NCBI RefSeq assembly: GCF_001636845.1
Contig: NZ_LITT01000010.1
Coordinates: 1 to 64,000 of the forward strand
Reading direction: 5' to 3'
Source: Clostridium ljungdahlii
Lineage (GTDB): Bacteria; Bacillota; Clostridia; Clostridiales; Clostridiaceae
DNA: 64,000 nt
Below are positions 37,296-46,658 of this stretch, in pieces. Position 1 is the stretch's first letter. Every line of letters begins with the position of its first letter. The position numbers were made by a program, and so were the translations under genes. The notes under the pieces were generated by a model. The model was not told the origin of the DNA. It saw only the letters and a list, made by a program, of their open reading frames with translations, and did no database searches.

Positions 37296-38210
37296 TTACC
37301 AAAATGATCCGTTATCTTCCCCTATAGAATTGTCGTTATTTTGTTTGGAACTGCTGCTTTTAACAGCATCACAATTGTCCAAAAAATTTAATTGGGTACC
37401 ATTTTCTCTGGCTTTTTTATCTTTTAACTTTTCTAACTTACGTATCTCTTTTTTTATTTCATTTTCTGATAAATTACTATACTCATTTACTTTATTAAGT
37501 TTAATTTGAGTCTTCTCATTTTAGGAATATTTATATTTTTTCTATCACCTTTACCCTGGACATTTTCACATTTACAGTCAATATCATCCTTTTTAATTTC
37601 AGCATTTTCCAATTCATCATCTGTAGATTTTTCACTTTCCTGGTAATTGCTTTTGTTAATATCTTCATTACTGTTTCCTGAGTTAGAATTTATTTTTGCC
37701 TCTACAACTTTTAAAATTTTACTTATAAGAAAAAGTACTTTTTTCTTGAAGATTTCAAAACTTGTCATTTTTTTATTAACTTCTAATTTACGTTTTTGAG
37801 CTTCCCTTCTTGCCTTCTCAATCATTTCTTCTTCAGCCGGATAATACTTTTCAGCCTACGGCAATTTATAATTTCTAACACCCATGCTTTTTAATGCTCC
37901 CGCCATCTCATGTTCTGAATAATCCATTTTATACAGCATAAGCGGTTGGTATCCCCTTTGCATGAGTACAGCTTTCCTTTTATCAAGCTTGAGAAGTTCA
38001 TCAGGATTCAATAAATTTCTCTTACTCGAAGATGTATTTTTTGAGCCAAAGTCTGTAAGTCCTTGAATTCCTGCTTTCCTGTTTTCAGAATGAGTTTCTA
38101 CTGTAGAAATTCCCATGTGATCAGAAACCTGCTTTGCTGTCATATCATCTGATGCCCCCAAAAAAAGCTGACTGTCACAGTTACCCAAAATCTCCAGACA
38201 CCCATTATTT
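37296..38210 (-). pseudogene. 3' remnant of a VirD4/TraG coupling protein
   Basis: The frame LEILGNCDSQLFLGASDDMTA ... LLNPDELLKLDKRKAVLMQRGYQPLML is the C-terminal ATPase region of a conjugation coupling protein, lacking the Walker motifs and membrane part. A TAG (37856-37858) interrupts it before AEKYYPAEEEMIEKARRE. Further on, near 37519, loss of one A shifts the frame; reading on gives EKTQIKLNKVNEYSNLSENE ... GSFW. So the gene is truncated, stopped and shifted. Conjugation cannot depend on this copy. Confidence 0.75.
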
Positions 38211-38425
38211 TTCAGTACATATCATTGTTGCCAGTATTACTCCAATTTAATCTCCTATTATTGATAATTTGTGAATATCTTGTTCATAACTAGCTGATAA
38301 CTTTCAATTCATAAAAAAAGGGCGGCTATGCAATAAGTATAGGTATTATTCTTTATCAATCATTTCAAAATAACCTATAAAATATACTTGGTTTAGTGAA
38401 CTCTTTTGCTTATACACTTTTTAAA

Positions 38426-38971
38426 TTACCTGGGTAAATTAGCCAAATCTTTCAGAGACAGCTTAGTGATGATTTCATACCCTTTACCTCGTCCCAATGG
38501 CTTTATAATTACTGTCCCCATATCTGTAATTTGACCCAAACCGATTCCCTGTGGAAAGCTGTGGGAAATAATAACCTTATTGCTTCCTTGAGGAGGGATG
38601 GCTTCTAATTGTAATTGAAAATAATCTAATATTCTTTTCTGTTCTGCAGTGAGCAAATTTCCACTTAACCTATAGATTTGAAAAAGAAATGGATCAATTT
38701 GTATATTGGCTCTTCCAAAAGCTAATCGACCCGTTTCTATGGCTCTGCAAAAGGGGCTGGTCAGAATAGGGTAACTAACAGGAATCCCCAGAATGCGAAA
38801 TAGTTGTCCATAATAAATCGCTTGTCTTCTTCCCGCTTCGGAAAGATTTCTTTGGGTATTACAGTAATAAAAATTCAAATTAGGCTGGTCCTCTCCAACT
38901 GTCGCTTCCCCATGCTTAGCATATAATATATATCCTCCACTCCTAAGTAAATTTAATAATGAAATATTCAA
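38426..38971 (-). CDS. Histidine phosphatase-family protein with KHG in place of RHG
   Basis: 181 aa. The active-site motif is YAKHGEATVGEDQPN near residue 17, where the family has RHG; later phosphate-pocket residues are present (SPFCRAIET near 78 and VIISHSFPQG near 147). The length fits Bacillus/Clostridium histidine phosphatases. Arg to Lys keeps the charge but is unusual at this site. It stands alone; ATG follows AGAAGG. Upstream 38972-39311 shows no gene. Confidence 0.75.
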   Translation of the reverse strand: MNISLLNLLRSGGYILYAKHGEATVGEDQPNLNFYYCNTQRNLSEAGRRQAIYYGQLFRILGIPVSYPILTSPFCRAIETGRLAFGRANIQIDPFLFQIYRLSGNLLTAEQKRILDYFQLQLEAIPPQGSNKVIISHSFPQGIGLGQITDMGTVIIKPLGRGKGYEIITKLSLKDLANLPR

Positions 38972-39311
38972 AGTAACTTCTCCTTCTACACATAATTTCT
39001 ATATTGTTACTAATATATGATATTTGCTTTAAATTGTTCAAATTTATATATCTAGTATTTCAATAGTTAAATTTAGCCCGTTTCTATATTCACCAATACA
39101 CATATTTAGAAACATATACTAAATCAATGAGTATTTATAAGAAGTTTTAGCAAAATCCTGAGTATAGTATGCTAATAAGCACACTCCTAAATCAACATAA
39201 TACTGCACAAAGATTAACTGGTAACATACCCTATACATTATCATTAAAAAACACCTGCTATTACAAAATTAGCCTTAATTTAATTCACTTATTGTCTTTA
39301 TTATATAGACC

Positions 39312-39584
39312 ATGTATGATCCTCATTCTGCTCGTGAAGATACAGTTATATTTCCGGCATTTCATGGGTTGGTGACATCGGAAGAGTTCAATGAACTTGG
39401 AGAAATTTTTGAGAATATAGAAGAAGAGAAATTCGGTGCAGATGGATTCAATCATATAGCTAATGATATTGCAAAATTTGAACAAGTATCGGGTATTTAT
39501 AATTTATCTCAATTTACCCCAACAGAAATAAGCATTAGTTCTTTAAACATAAACATTACACAAAAAATCAGCTATGCAAACTAA
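39312..39584 (+). pseudogene. C-terminal remnant of a hemerythrin-domain protein
   Basis: MYDPHSAREDTVIFPAFHGL and the following FNELGEIFENIEEEKFGADGF ... SGIYNLSQFTP match the last two helices of hemerythrin-like oxygen/iron-binding proteins, with the HxxxE-type ligand region APHxxRED. A TAG directly upstream removes the first helices and their iron ligands. The tail after FTP is unrelated. No ribosome site lies before the ATG. Confidence 0.65.
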
Positions 39585-39709
39585 AAATTACTGCTATTAT
39601 TGAAGCTATGCTATATGACAAAATTGTCTCGACGTAGCTCATAATAAAAACTTCAGCTAACTACTATTACAATTTCATGTAGTGATAGTGCGTTATTTCA
39701 TAAAAAGTC

Positions 39710-39780
39710 ACCTGGAAGGGGTAATACCAGCGAACATGTCACCAAGGGCAAGGTAGTAAAACTATGGCAATTAATTATTA
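39710..39780. repeat. Dispersed repeat R, copy 2
   Basis: GGGGTAATACCAGCGAACAT, GTCACCAAGGGCAAGGTA and AAACTATGGCAATTAATTA match the inverted form of copy 1 (19073-19170). The hairpin part is absent here. Confidence 0.65.
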
Positions 39781-39795
39781 CACCCTACACACATA

Positions 39796-40242
39796 TTACC
39801 TTTGCTTAGGTTTTTTCTTAATACACACAAGTTTTTGGACATCCATCAGTTCATTATCATTTTCTACCCTGTAATGTATCCAACCCCCATTACCACATGG
39901 ATAACGATTTTCTCATAGTTTTTTTGTTTTAGGAATCATTTTATCCAACTCTTTATATAGCTTTTTTAATTCATTTTTGCCTATTGTTATTGTGACTGTA
40001 AATGAACCTCTTTCAAAAAATACATAACACAATAATTTATTTTTATGGCTATATTTATACCCCCACCCATAGTTGTTGCCAAATGGAAATTTTAATTCAC
40101 GAATTAAATCATAACTATCATGTAAAAATGTTTCAAGCTTTGATAGTCTGTTATAAGATTCTTTCCCTAAAAGATCACCTATTTCTAAAGACGTAGGAAT
40201 TACATTCTTATCCATAAACCTTTCAACTGTACTCGTATACAT
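39796..40242 (-). pseudogene. DUF3788 family gene with in-frame TGA
   Basis: The frame starts at ATG 40242, 6 nt after AAGGAGTG. After LKKLYKELDKMIPKTKKL a TGA (39913-39915) interrupts it, and the same frame continues ENRYPCGNGGWIHYRVENDN and so on to a TAA at 39796. YPCGNGGWIHYRV is the typical C-terminal part of DUF3788 proteins, which shows that the stop is inside the gene. The full protein would be 148 codons. Function unknown. Confidence 0.7.
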
Positions 40243-40572
40243 AATTAGCACTCCTTTGTTACAAGTATTCATAGTTCATAAATTCAATTTCAACAAGATA
40301 TCATTATATTCTATTTTACCCAAATTACATTATTTTCTAAAGTCATTTCTATAATCAAATAATTTAAATATTTCATATTATTAACTTATAAATTTCTATC
40401 TATACATTATAGTAACATATTAAATATGACAACTGTATGTCATAATAACTTACAACTGTGCATTTATTCTATTATGCAACACATTATTATAGAGGCTTGC
40501 TATCAATCAAAAAATATAACATTTCTTAAAATATTTCATACCTAATTTAGTTAACTAGAACCAATGAATTAT

Positions 40573-40606
40573 ATTATTTTAACGAACATATGTTTGTTAA
40601 AATAAT
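40573..40606. promoter_or_regulatory. 34-bp palindrome containing an SOS (LexA) box
   Basis: The centre CGAACATATGTTTG (40583-40596) matches the Firmicute LexA box CGAACnnnnGTTCG with one change. The palindrome extends over 34 bp with a single mismatch. It overlaps a likely -35 (TTGTTA) and precedes a -10 (TATAAA) of the LexA-like gene, so autorepression is probable. The surrounding gap 40243-40645 holds nothing else recognised. Confidence 0.85.
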
Positions 40607-40645
40607 ATTAAATACTATAAAGCCATTGACCAAAGGGGTGCGTTT

Positions 40646-41254
40646 ATGTTAAACAGAAAGGGGTCTAATCAATTAAAGATTTATAACTTTATAAAATTGT
40701 ATATTAAACAAAAAGGATATTCTCCATCCATAAGAGAAATATGTAAAGCTGTAGGATTAAGTTCTACATCTAGTGTACAGAGAGATTTAAAAATTTTAGA
40801 AAACGCTACCCTTATAAAAAAAGATCCAGCTAAACCTAGGACTATAAGAATTACAAAAAATTCCTTAGATAAAAAATTACTGATAAATGTTCCTATTATG
40901 AATAACATAGTTATAGGTAATTCTATTTTTTCATCAAATAATATAATAGGTACATTCCCTCTTCCAATAAGCTACACAAAAAACAAAAACCAGCTTTTCA
41001 TCATTAAATCCCATGGGGAAAGCATGATAAATATAGGAGTCCTAACTGGCGATATGGTCATACTTGAAAAAACAAATTACGTTGAAAGTGGAGAAATAGC
41101 AGCTGTCATACTTAAAAATAAAGTTATTTTAGAAAGATTGTTTAAAAGTAAAAATTATATAAAACTTCAACCTGAAAACGCCACAATGAAATCAATAATC
41201 GTATCTAATTGCACTATCGTTGGGAAATTAGTAGGAGTATATAGATGTTACTGA
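40646..41254 (+). CDS. LexA-like repressor lacking the cleavage alanine and catalytic lysine
   Basis: 202 aa, normal LexA length. The N-terminal winged helix is intact (GYSPSIREICKAVGLSSTSS). In the S24 domain the segment NVPIMNNIVIGNSIF aligns with the cleavage loop, so the scissile Ala-Gly has become Ile-Gly. The nucleophile Ser remains (HGESMIN), but the EATVKRF lysine is Glu (KVILERLF). Self-cleavage should therefore fail. ATG follows GGGGTG. It would bind SOS boxes, including its own, and stay bound after damage. The host's true LexA must be elsewhere. Confidence 0.85.
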   Translation: MLNRKGSNQLKIYNFIKLYIKQKGYSPSIREICKAVGLSSTSSVQRDLKILENATLIKKDPAKPRTIRITKNSLDKKLLINVPIMNNIVIGNSIFSSNNIIGTFPLPISYTKNKNQLFIIKSHGESMINIGVLTGDMVILEKTNYVESGEIAAVILKNKVILERLFKSKNYIKLQPENATMKSIIVSNCTIVGKLVGVYRCY

Positions 41255-41278
41255 AAAATGGGACCTTCCTATCAGAAA

Positions 41279-41587
41279 CTACATAAAAATATACTTTTTT
41301 AACACATTGCGTCTTATATCCTTCCACTTAGCAGACAACTCTGGATGTTCTTCAACTTGCCTAATTCTATCATTTAAAATTCTCTCTTCTTCCTTCTGTT
41401 CTAGTTCCATAAGTCTTTCATACATTTTTTCAAATTGGTCATATGATAAAATTACTGTATCAATATTGCCATTGTCTGATATATATATTGGGTTCTCTTT
41501 AGCTTTTTTTCTATATTGCCCCAGACTTTTAGAAACTATAGAAGATTTTACAATTTGCTCTTTTGTTATTTTAAGCCTAGTGTCCAT
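41279..41587 (-). CDS. Phd/YefM-family antitoxin
   Basis: 102 aa; ATG 41587 follows GGGAG by 5 nt. The N-terminal fold (VKSSIVSKSLGQYRKKAKEN followed by PIYISDNGNIDTVILSYDQFEKM) matches Phd/YefM antitoxins, which bind DNA and a RelE/Doc-type toxin through their C-terminal helix. No toxin gene is adjacent: the next gene downstream is the convergent LexA-like gene. It may be an orphan or act only as a repressor. Confidence 0.75.
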   Translation of the reverse strand: MDTRLKITKEQIVKSSIVSKSLGQYRKKAKENPIYISDNGNIDTVILSYDQFEKMYERLMELEQKEEERILNDRIRQVEEHPELSAKWKDIRRNVLKKYIFM

Positions 41588-41690
41588 AACATCTCCCATT
41601 TTTATTCCTTCCTTACAGCCTATTTTAAATTAAATATAATATATTACGTAATATTTGTCTATATGTTTAAATCAAAATATATTGGCTGGA

Positions 41691-42416
41691 CTATAAAAGT
41701 TCTAACTCTAAACCTTCATCTGCTGCATATACAGGCTTACCAGTTAATTTTTCAATCTCTTCTATAAACATTTTTTCGTCGCTGTTATCACCACTTAAAT
41801 GCAATAAGGTAATCTCCCTAACTTCACTTAGATCTGTTTCACTTAGGAATTCTTTAACATTTTCCAGGCTAAAGTGAGACTTTATAATTCTATTTCTTAG
41901 CTTATACGGTATAGTACCGTTCTCTATATTCTTGTTTAAAACATTGACATCATAATTACATTCAATCATAATGTGAGTTATTCCTGAAAATTTATATCTG
42001 CAGTAATAACTATCAGTTATAAATAGAAGTCTTCCGATTTCATTGTGGTATATTAGAAATCCTAAAGGTTCCACTGCATCATGATCGGTTTTAAAAGGCA
42101 TTACAGTAAAATCTCCTACTGCAAATTGCTCTTCACTTCTAATACTGTGAACCCTATATCCTGACATACCATAAAAATCAATTGTTCCTTTTCCAGTATA
42201 AATATCTATACCTGCCTTTATTATATCTTTTATAGCCTTACAGTGATCCCTATGTTCATGTGTTATTAAACATGCTGCTACATCACTAACGTTGAAATTC
42301 AAGCCTTTTAAAATAGTCCTGTAAGATAATCCACATTCCAACATTAAAGTTTCATTTTCGTTCTGGAGTAGATAGCAGTTTCCTGCTGATCCACTCCCTA
42401 GCACTTTAAGTTTCAT
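41691..42416 (-). CDS. MBL-fold hydrolase next to recT
   Basis: 241 aa with the MBL motif ITHEHRDHCKAI near residue 53 and further ligand regions (FKTDHDAVEP, FITDSYY). It resembles YycJ/WalJ-type exonuclease-like MBL proteins found in phage recombination modules. ATG 42416 overlaps the recT stop (TGATG), so translation is coupled. It probably acts with RecT on DNA ends; this is inferred from context. Confidence 0.75.
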   Translation of the reverse strand: MKLKVLGSGSAGNCYLLQNENETLMLECGLSYRTILKGLNFNVSDVAACLITHEHRDHCKAIKDIIKAGIDIYTGKGTIDFYGMSGYRVHSIRSEEQFAVGDFTVMPFKTDHDAVEPLGFLIYHNEIGRLLFITDSYYCRYKFSGITHIMIECNYDVNVLNKNIENGTIPYKLRNRIIKSHFSLENVKEFLSETDLSEVREITLLHLSGDNSDEKMFIEEIEKLTGKPVYAADEGLELELL

Positions 42417-43365
42417 CAAAATCCCGGTCCTTCCATTTCAATCTGTTCTAAGCTATCTTCATTACTGTCTTCATCTGACTGTACATCTTTAGGCTTAACA
42501 TCAATTATGCTTTTAGATTTATCTTTACTGTTCTGATCCTGATTTTCAGGTACCTCAACGTCTATTTCCTTTTTATTAGCATTGTCTTTTATTTCTTCTT
42601 TAACCTCATATTCAACATTATCAACCATATCTTTATCCTCATGAACTTTGTCAGTATTATTGAAAGCTTCAATTAAAAGATCACTGTCATCTGAAGTATT
42701 TGCATACATTTTGCAAGCCCTGTTTATTACTGTTTTCTTAGCCATTTCATCAGTAAAATTATTATGGGCAGTGCTTTTTCCTGTTTTATAGGCAATACCT
42801 TGCCCCCATGCTTTCTTTATCTGGTTTATGTTCATTATTTCAGTGTGAATAGGGTCATTTTCTCCAATTATTACTGCAAATGCCCCTTTGATCTTATTGA
42901 TATCTATATTTTCAAATTTAGGATTAAATTTGCTAATACTTAGGGTTGCTGTATCTAAATTATATGTCTCTTCAAATTCATCACCCTCATATATGCAATA
43001 GGCTTTTACATCCTTAATACCATTTAATCTTTTAGTTACTGCTACAGTTCCCATATAACTTCTCATAAGCTGGAGCTGTTTTCCATATACTACAAAATAG
43101 CACTGCTTCTTTGCAGGTGTTAATCCCTGCAGGCACATATCATATAGTGAACCTACAATCGAATTCTTAGTACATATTTCTAATGCAGGAGCTCCTGATT
43201 TATCCTTAACCTCTTGAAGTAATAACCATACACTGTTAATTGCATTTGCAACTGAGTAACTTTTAGGAAAAACTATATCACTGCTCTTTCTTAATTCATT
43301 AATCTTTGCTGTTACCTGTTTTAAAGCTTCTTCCTTAGCCTTTCTAAAAATATTGTTTTACTCAT
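42416..43365 (-). pseudogene. recT: recT single-strand annealing gene, frameshifted near the start
   Basis: From ATG 43365 the frame closes after 14 codons, but a +1 frame encodes KAKEEALKQVTAKINELRKS ... MCLQGLTPAKKQCYFVVYGKQL ... YKTGKSTAHNNFTDEMAKKTVINRACK, a RecT protein with an acidic tail. The coding strand has AGTAAAACAAT; one more A would restore MSKNNIFRKAKEE and make the length divisible by three. RecT pairs single strands in phage and ICE recombination. A truncated product could start at an internal ATG at 43138, lacking about 75 residues. Leader repeat copy B lies upstream. Confidence 0.8.
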
Positions 43366-43394
43366 TCTCATTCTCCCGTTTATCTTTTTTATAT

Positions 43395-43420
43395 AAAAAA
43401 ACTGCCTAAAAGACAGTTTC
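43395..43420 (-). terminator. Hairpin upstream of recT
   Basis: AAACTGCC and GACAGTTT pair around TAAAA; on the minus strand the stem is followed by AGGCAGTTTTTTT. It lies between the leader repeat and recT and could act as an attenuator. Confidence 0.65.
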
Positions 43421-43435
43421 TAATATCAATATGTC

Positions 43436-43515
43436 GTTAGCTGTACGGCCAAAACTAAATGTTACCCAATTACGGACATTAACCAAATTTATTTCTCACT
43501 TTTAATATGCGGTAA
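43436..43515 (-). repeat. Leader repeat, copy B
   Basis: Contains GGCCAAAACTAAATGTTACC, GACATTAACCAAATTTATTT and CACTTTTAATATGCGGTA (plus-strand reading), the best match to copy A. It precedes the recT-MBL operon, with a hairpin between. Confidence 0.75.
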
Positions 43516-43563
43516 AATCTTAAAGGCGGAACAGTTAACTTGTTTATAATTTAAATTTTTATA

Positions 43564-43590
43564 TAAAAAAACCCCACCTCTGCAGGTGGA
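43564..43590 (-). terminator. Terminator upstream of the recT leader
   Basis: CCACCT and AGGTGG pair around GCAG; on the minus strand a run of T follows (GGTTTTTTTATA). It belongs to the XRE-TPR gene at 43729. Confidence 0.8.
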
Positions 43591-43728
43591 AGAAATCCAC
43601 ATATGATACCTAATTCGGTTATCTATATTTGTGATACAGTTCACAATAATTATCATAAGCGATGTTTTCACATTTTATACTTATGCAGTGTCCAATCTTT
43701 ATAATTAGATACTTTATCAATTTTAGTA

Positions 43729-44763
43729 TTATTCCAGCAGAAATTTTATTCTAGGATCATCTTTTACAAAATCAAGTTTTTTGTCTTTTTTAATTCTCAT
43801 TTTTGCTAACCTTTCATATTTATCTTTGCTCCAACTATTGGATGATTTCCATTTTCTATGCTTGTATAGCTTTGACTTCATAGTATCCATACTGTCTGCT
43901 TCGTTTACCATATTTATAATCGTCTCTATAGTTTTTTCTTTATCTTGTTTTTCCACTGCTAAATATAAATCTAATTCATATTTCTGATACAATCCTAAAT
44001 CAAATACTTCAACTATACTTTTTGCACGCTCTTTGTATTCTTCTGCCTCAGTAAATTTATTTTCTTTTAATAGCATCTTTATTATAAAAGATAAAGCTAC
44101 CAATGCTTCATGTGCATCTCTAAATAATATGTATTCACAAACGTTGTAAGCCTCATCAAATTTCCCGCTGCTTTCAAGTAGCAGTACCTGTTGAATTTTT
44201 TTCTCCGTGTCTAGATCCATATCTGGAACTTTTTCTAATATTTCTTGAGCTTTTTCATAATCTTTTTTCTCTCTATATATTGCAGATAGTGATATCTTCG
44301 CCATAGAAGCTGTCTTTTCATTGCTACTTGCTGCTGCAAGTTCAATCCAAGCAATAATTTTCTCCTCATATTTATCCTTTTCTTCCATTGGGTGTGTAAC
44401 TAAAAATAACCTTAATATTGATGATATTCTGAGTATTAATTCATCACTGATTGAATACTGTTTGATTAAATCGCTGCCTCTTTCAAAAGCCTTTTTAAAA
44501 CCCTCTTTTGAGGCTATTTCACTAACTTCTTTTCCAAGTTTATTAACTTCTGTCTCTGTTAATTTTTCATTAAATGCTAATAGAGTATTAACATCAATTT
44601 TCAGAACACGTGCGAGAGGTGATAGCAACGTTATATCTGGATATGATATTCCATTTTCCCACTTGTTCACTGCCGGTGCACTAATATTTAAATAATTAGC
44701 AACTTGTTCTTGAGTAAGATTTTCTTTTTTTCTACAATTTCTAATAACTTCACTTATTCTCAT
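43729..44763 (-). CDS. XRE regulator with TPR-like C-terminal domain
   Basis: 344 aa. An N-terminal helix-turn-helix (LTQEQVANYLNISAPAVNKW, about residues 16-36) is followed by about 270 residues of helical repeats (EKASMAKISLSAIYREKKDY, FDEAYNVCEYILFRDAHEAL and so on). The arrangement resembles RRNPP/PlcR- or Rgg-type regulators that bind peptides, as well as element-borne XRE-TPR repressors. ATG follows GAAGGAG. No small peptide gene was found beside it. Confidence 0.8.
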   Translation of the reverse strand: MRISEVIRNCRKKENLTQEQVANYLNISAPAVNKWENGISYPDITLLSPLARVLKIDVNTLLAFNEKLTETEVNKLGKEVSEIASKEGFKKAFERGSDLIKQYSISDELILRISSILRLFLVTHPMEEKDKYEEKIIAWIELAAASSNEKTASMAKISLSAIYREKKDYEKAQEILEKVPDMDLDTEKKIQQVLLLESSGKFDEAYNVCEYILFRDAHEALVALSFIIKMLLKENKFTEAEEYKERAKSIVEVFDLGLYQKYELDLYLAVEKQDKEKTIETIINMVNEADSMDTMKSKLYKHRKWKSSNSWSKDKYERLAKMRIKKDKKLDFVKDDPRIKFLLE

Positions 44764-45115
44764 AAAATAAACTCCTTCACTTATCTATACATTTAGTTAA
44801 CTTCAACTCCTGTTAATTAAATCATATCAAAGCTATGTAGTTTAAACAATTGAAGCATTTTCATTTTTTATTCACAAAAATTAACCACTGGTTAACTTAA
44901 TTTTCTTGATAAAGTATTCAGGATATTACTTGTGATACATATTTTCACTTACAAATATAGCTCTACTAAGATTATACCAATGGTTAAGACTAGAAAAGAA
45001 GAATTAATTATAAAATTAGAATAATAAAATATAAACAAGTTGGGGTAAAAGCAGCATTCGTATCATGTACTGAAAAGTAAATGTTATAATATCAAATTGC
45101 TATTTATAAAAAAAA

Positions 45116-45211
45116 CTGTGTAATATCAGTGAACATGTCCACGAACAAATTATCTAAACTATGGTAATTAATATAACAAAAGGGCGCATCAATGATTGAT
45201 ACGTCTTTTAA
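45116..45211. repeat. Dispersed repeat R, copy 3, with terminator hairpin
   Basis: TGTAATATCAGTGAACATGT, AAACTATGGTAATTAATAT and the hairpin GGCGCATCAATGATTGATACGTC (10-bp stem with T-rich flanks) match the inverse of copy 1 over about 95 bp. The hairpin also serves as the terminator of the GNAT gene at 45237. Confidence 0.65.
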
Positions 45212-45236
45212 GGAAAATATGTAATAAGAGTTATAT

Positions 45237-45692
45237 TCATACTATGAATGTTGGATACCATCTATTTTCATCTTCTTTAAAAATAGCACCACATTTTTCA
45301 AACATTCTTTTTGAACGTGGATTCCATTTTTGAATACTTCCTATTAGGTACATATAATTGTTCTTTTCTATCATTGTCATAAATATTTCGAGTATCTGCG
45401 TTCCTAATCCTAAGTTCCAATAGGTACTTGAAATCCACATACCAACAGAGGCACTTTCAGTATCTTTATGAATATAAGATATTGAACCTATCGGAATTTT
45501 GTTAGATAATATGCAAAAATTATGACCGTTCCTTTTGTTTTCCCAATTTAAACAGCCCTTATAGTAATCATCACCAGATATTTCTAACATTGCTTGATTT
45601 GGAGATAAAAATTTATGTAATGCTATATCTGTAGACAAAATATTCGCAAGAATATCACAATATTTTGGGTTTAATTTAACGATTTCCAGCAA
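45237..45692 (-). CDS. GNAT-family N-acetyltransferase (RimJ/RimL-like)
   Basis: 151 aa from a TTG about 6 nt after GGTGG. Acetyl-CoA loop GLGTQILEIFMTMIEKN (about 95-110) and the RSKRMFEKCGA ending are typical of the RimJ/RimL type, which acetylates N-termini, amino groups or antibiotics. It stands alone and is followed by repeat R copy 3. The specific substrate cannot be read. Confidence 0.8.
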   Translation of the reverse strand: MLEIVKLNPKYCDILANILSTDIALHKFLSPNQAMLEISGDDYYKGCLNWENKRNGHNFCILSNKIPIGSISYIHKDTESASVGMWISSTYWNLGLGTQILEIFMTMIEKNNYMYLIGSIQKWNPRSKRMFEKCGAIFKEDENRWYPTFIV

Positions 45693-46054
45693 AGTATCAC
45701 CACCAGCCTAAAATAAACAATCTTTAATTCACATTTGCTTACTTTACTTAAAAATTTACTTTTAAGTCACATAATAAGAATTTAACGTAACAAGTAACTA
45801 TTCAGGTATTAACAATATTTAATTTTATTATTAATGCCTGAATAGTTACTAAAAAAATATTTGTTATTTGTACTCTATACTTTCATTCTAGCCAATGCTC
45901 CACCCAATTGCCTTTTTTCTAACATTTATAAATTCACTATAAATTCAATTTTATATATACTACTCTTTAGTGTTTAATCCAGTGCAGGGAATAGCAGATG
46001 ACCTTTTATTTTTATTAACATATAACTTAAGAAAAATGCAAATTAAATCAATTT

Positions 46055-46390
46055 CTATCCTCTTGGATAATACATAATTACTAAAACTCCAATAAGTGCG
46101 ATAGCTCCTCCAATTAAATCAAACTTATCTGGAATAACATTATCTATTTTCCATCCCCATAGAATTGAAAGAACGATAAATATTCCACCATATGCTGCGT
46201 ATACTCGTCCAAAACTGGTACTTGGTGGTTGTAATGTTGGTATAACTCCATAAATAATTAATGCTACAGCTCCAACTAAACCGTAACATATACTTTTACC
46301 ATCTCTTAACCATAACCATACAAGATATCCTCCGCCTATTTCAAATACTCCTGCTAATACAAAATAAAATATTGATTTAAATATTTCCAT
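46055..46390 (-). CDS. YnfA/UPF0060-family membrane protein
   Basis: 111 aa with four membrane spans. Family stretches are [21 protein letters not shown] (N-terminus), [20 protein letters not shown] and [18 protein letters not shown]-like ends. This resembles a small drug/metabolite transporter fold. ATG follows AAGGAAT. It is a single gene with a plausible promoter region upstream. Confidence 0.85.
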   Translation of the reverse strand: MEIFKSIFYFVLAGVFEIGGGYLVWLWLRDGKSICYGLVGAVALIIYGVIPTLQPPSTSFGRVYAAYGGIFIVLSILWGWKIDNVIPDKFDLIGGAIALIGVLVIMYYPRG

Positions 46391-46600
46391 AAATAATTCC
46401 TTCTTTGTTTTTAAAATTAGTTCGTAATACCTTTACGATTGTGATTTAATTGATATAAAAATTGTACCACATTTTTTCATATACTTTCACAGGTATATAA
46501 AAAGTATAGGTATCTTTAACACTGCATTATTCAATTATCAAATAGCATCTATACATTCAAATTTATTGATTTATACATATAAAATTTGATTTACAAACAT

Positions 46601-46641
46601 AAAAACACCCCAAAATTCATTTCTGAATAATACGGTGCTTT
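46601..46641 (-). terminator. Terminator of the secreted Ig-like protein gene
   Basis: GCACCGTATTATTCA and TGAATTTTGGGGTG pair around GAAA (minus strand), followed by TTTTTATG. Confidence 0.7.
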
Positions 46642-46658
46642 AGCAAACTATTTATTAT

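Noticed and set aside
39169-39375. Short plus-strand frame before the hemerythrin remnant
   Set aside because: No ribosome site and no family-like sequence; it overlaps the remnant in another frame.
25777-39915. TGA recoding (selenocysteine or Trp) in TadB and DUF3788
   Set aside because: No SECIS-like hairpin follows, the positions are not conserved Cys/Sec sites, and other broken genes carry TAG, TAA or frameshifts. TGA also ends intact genes here.
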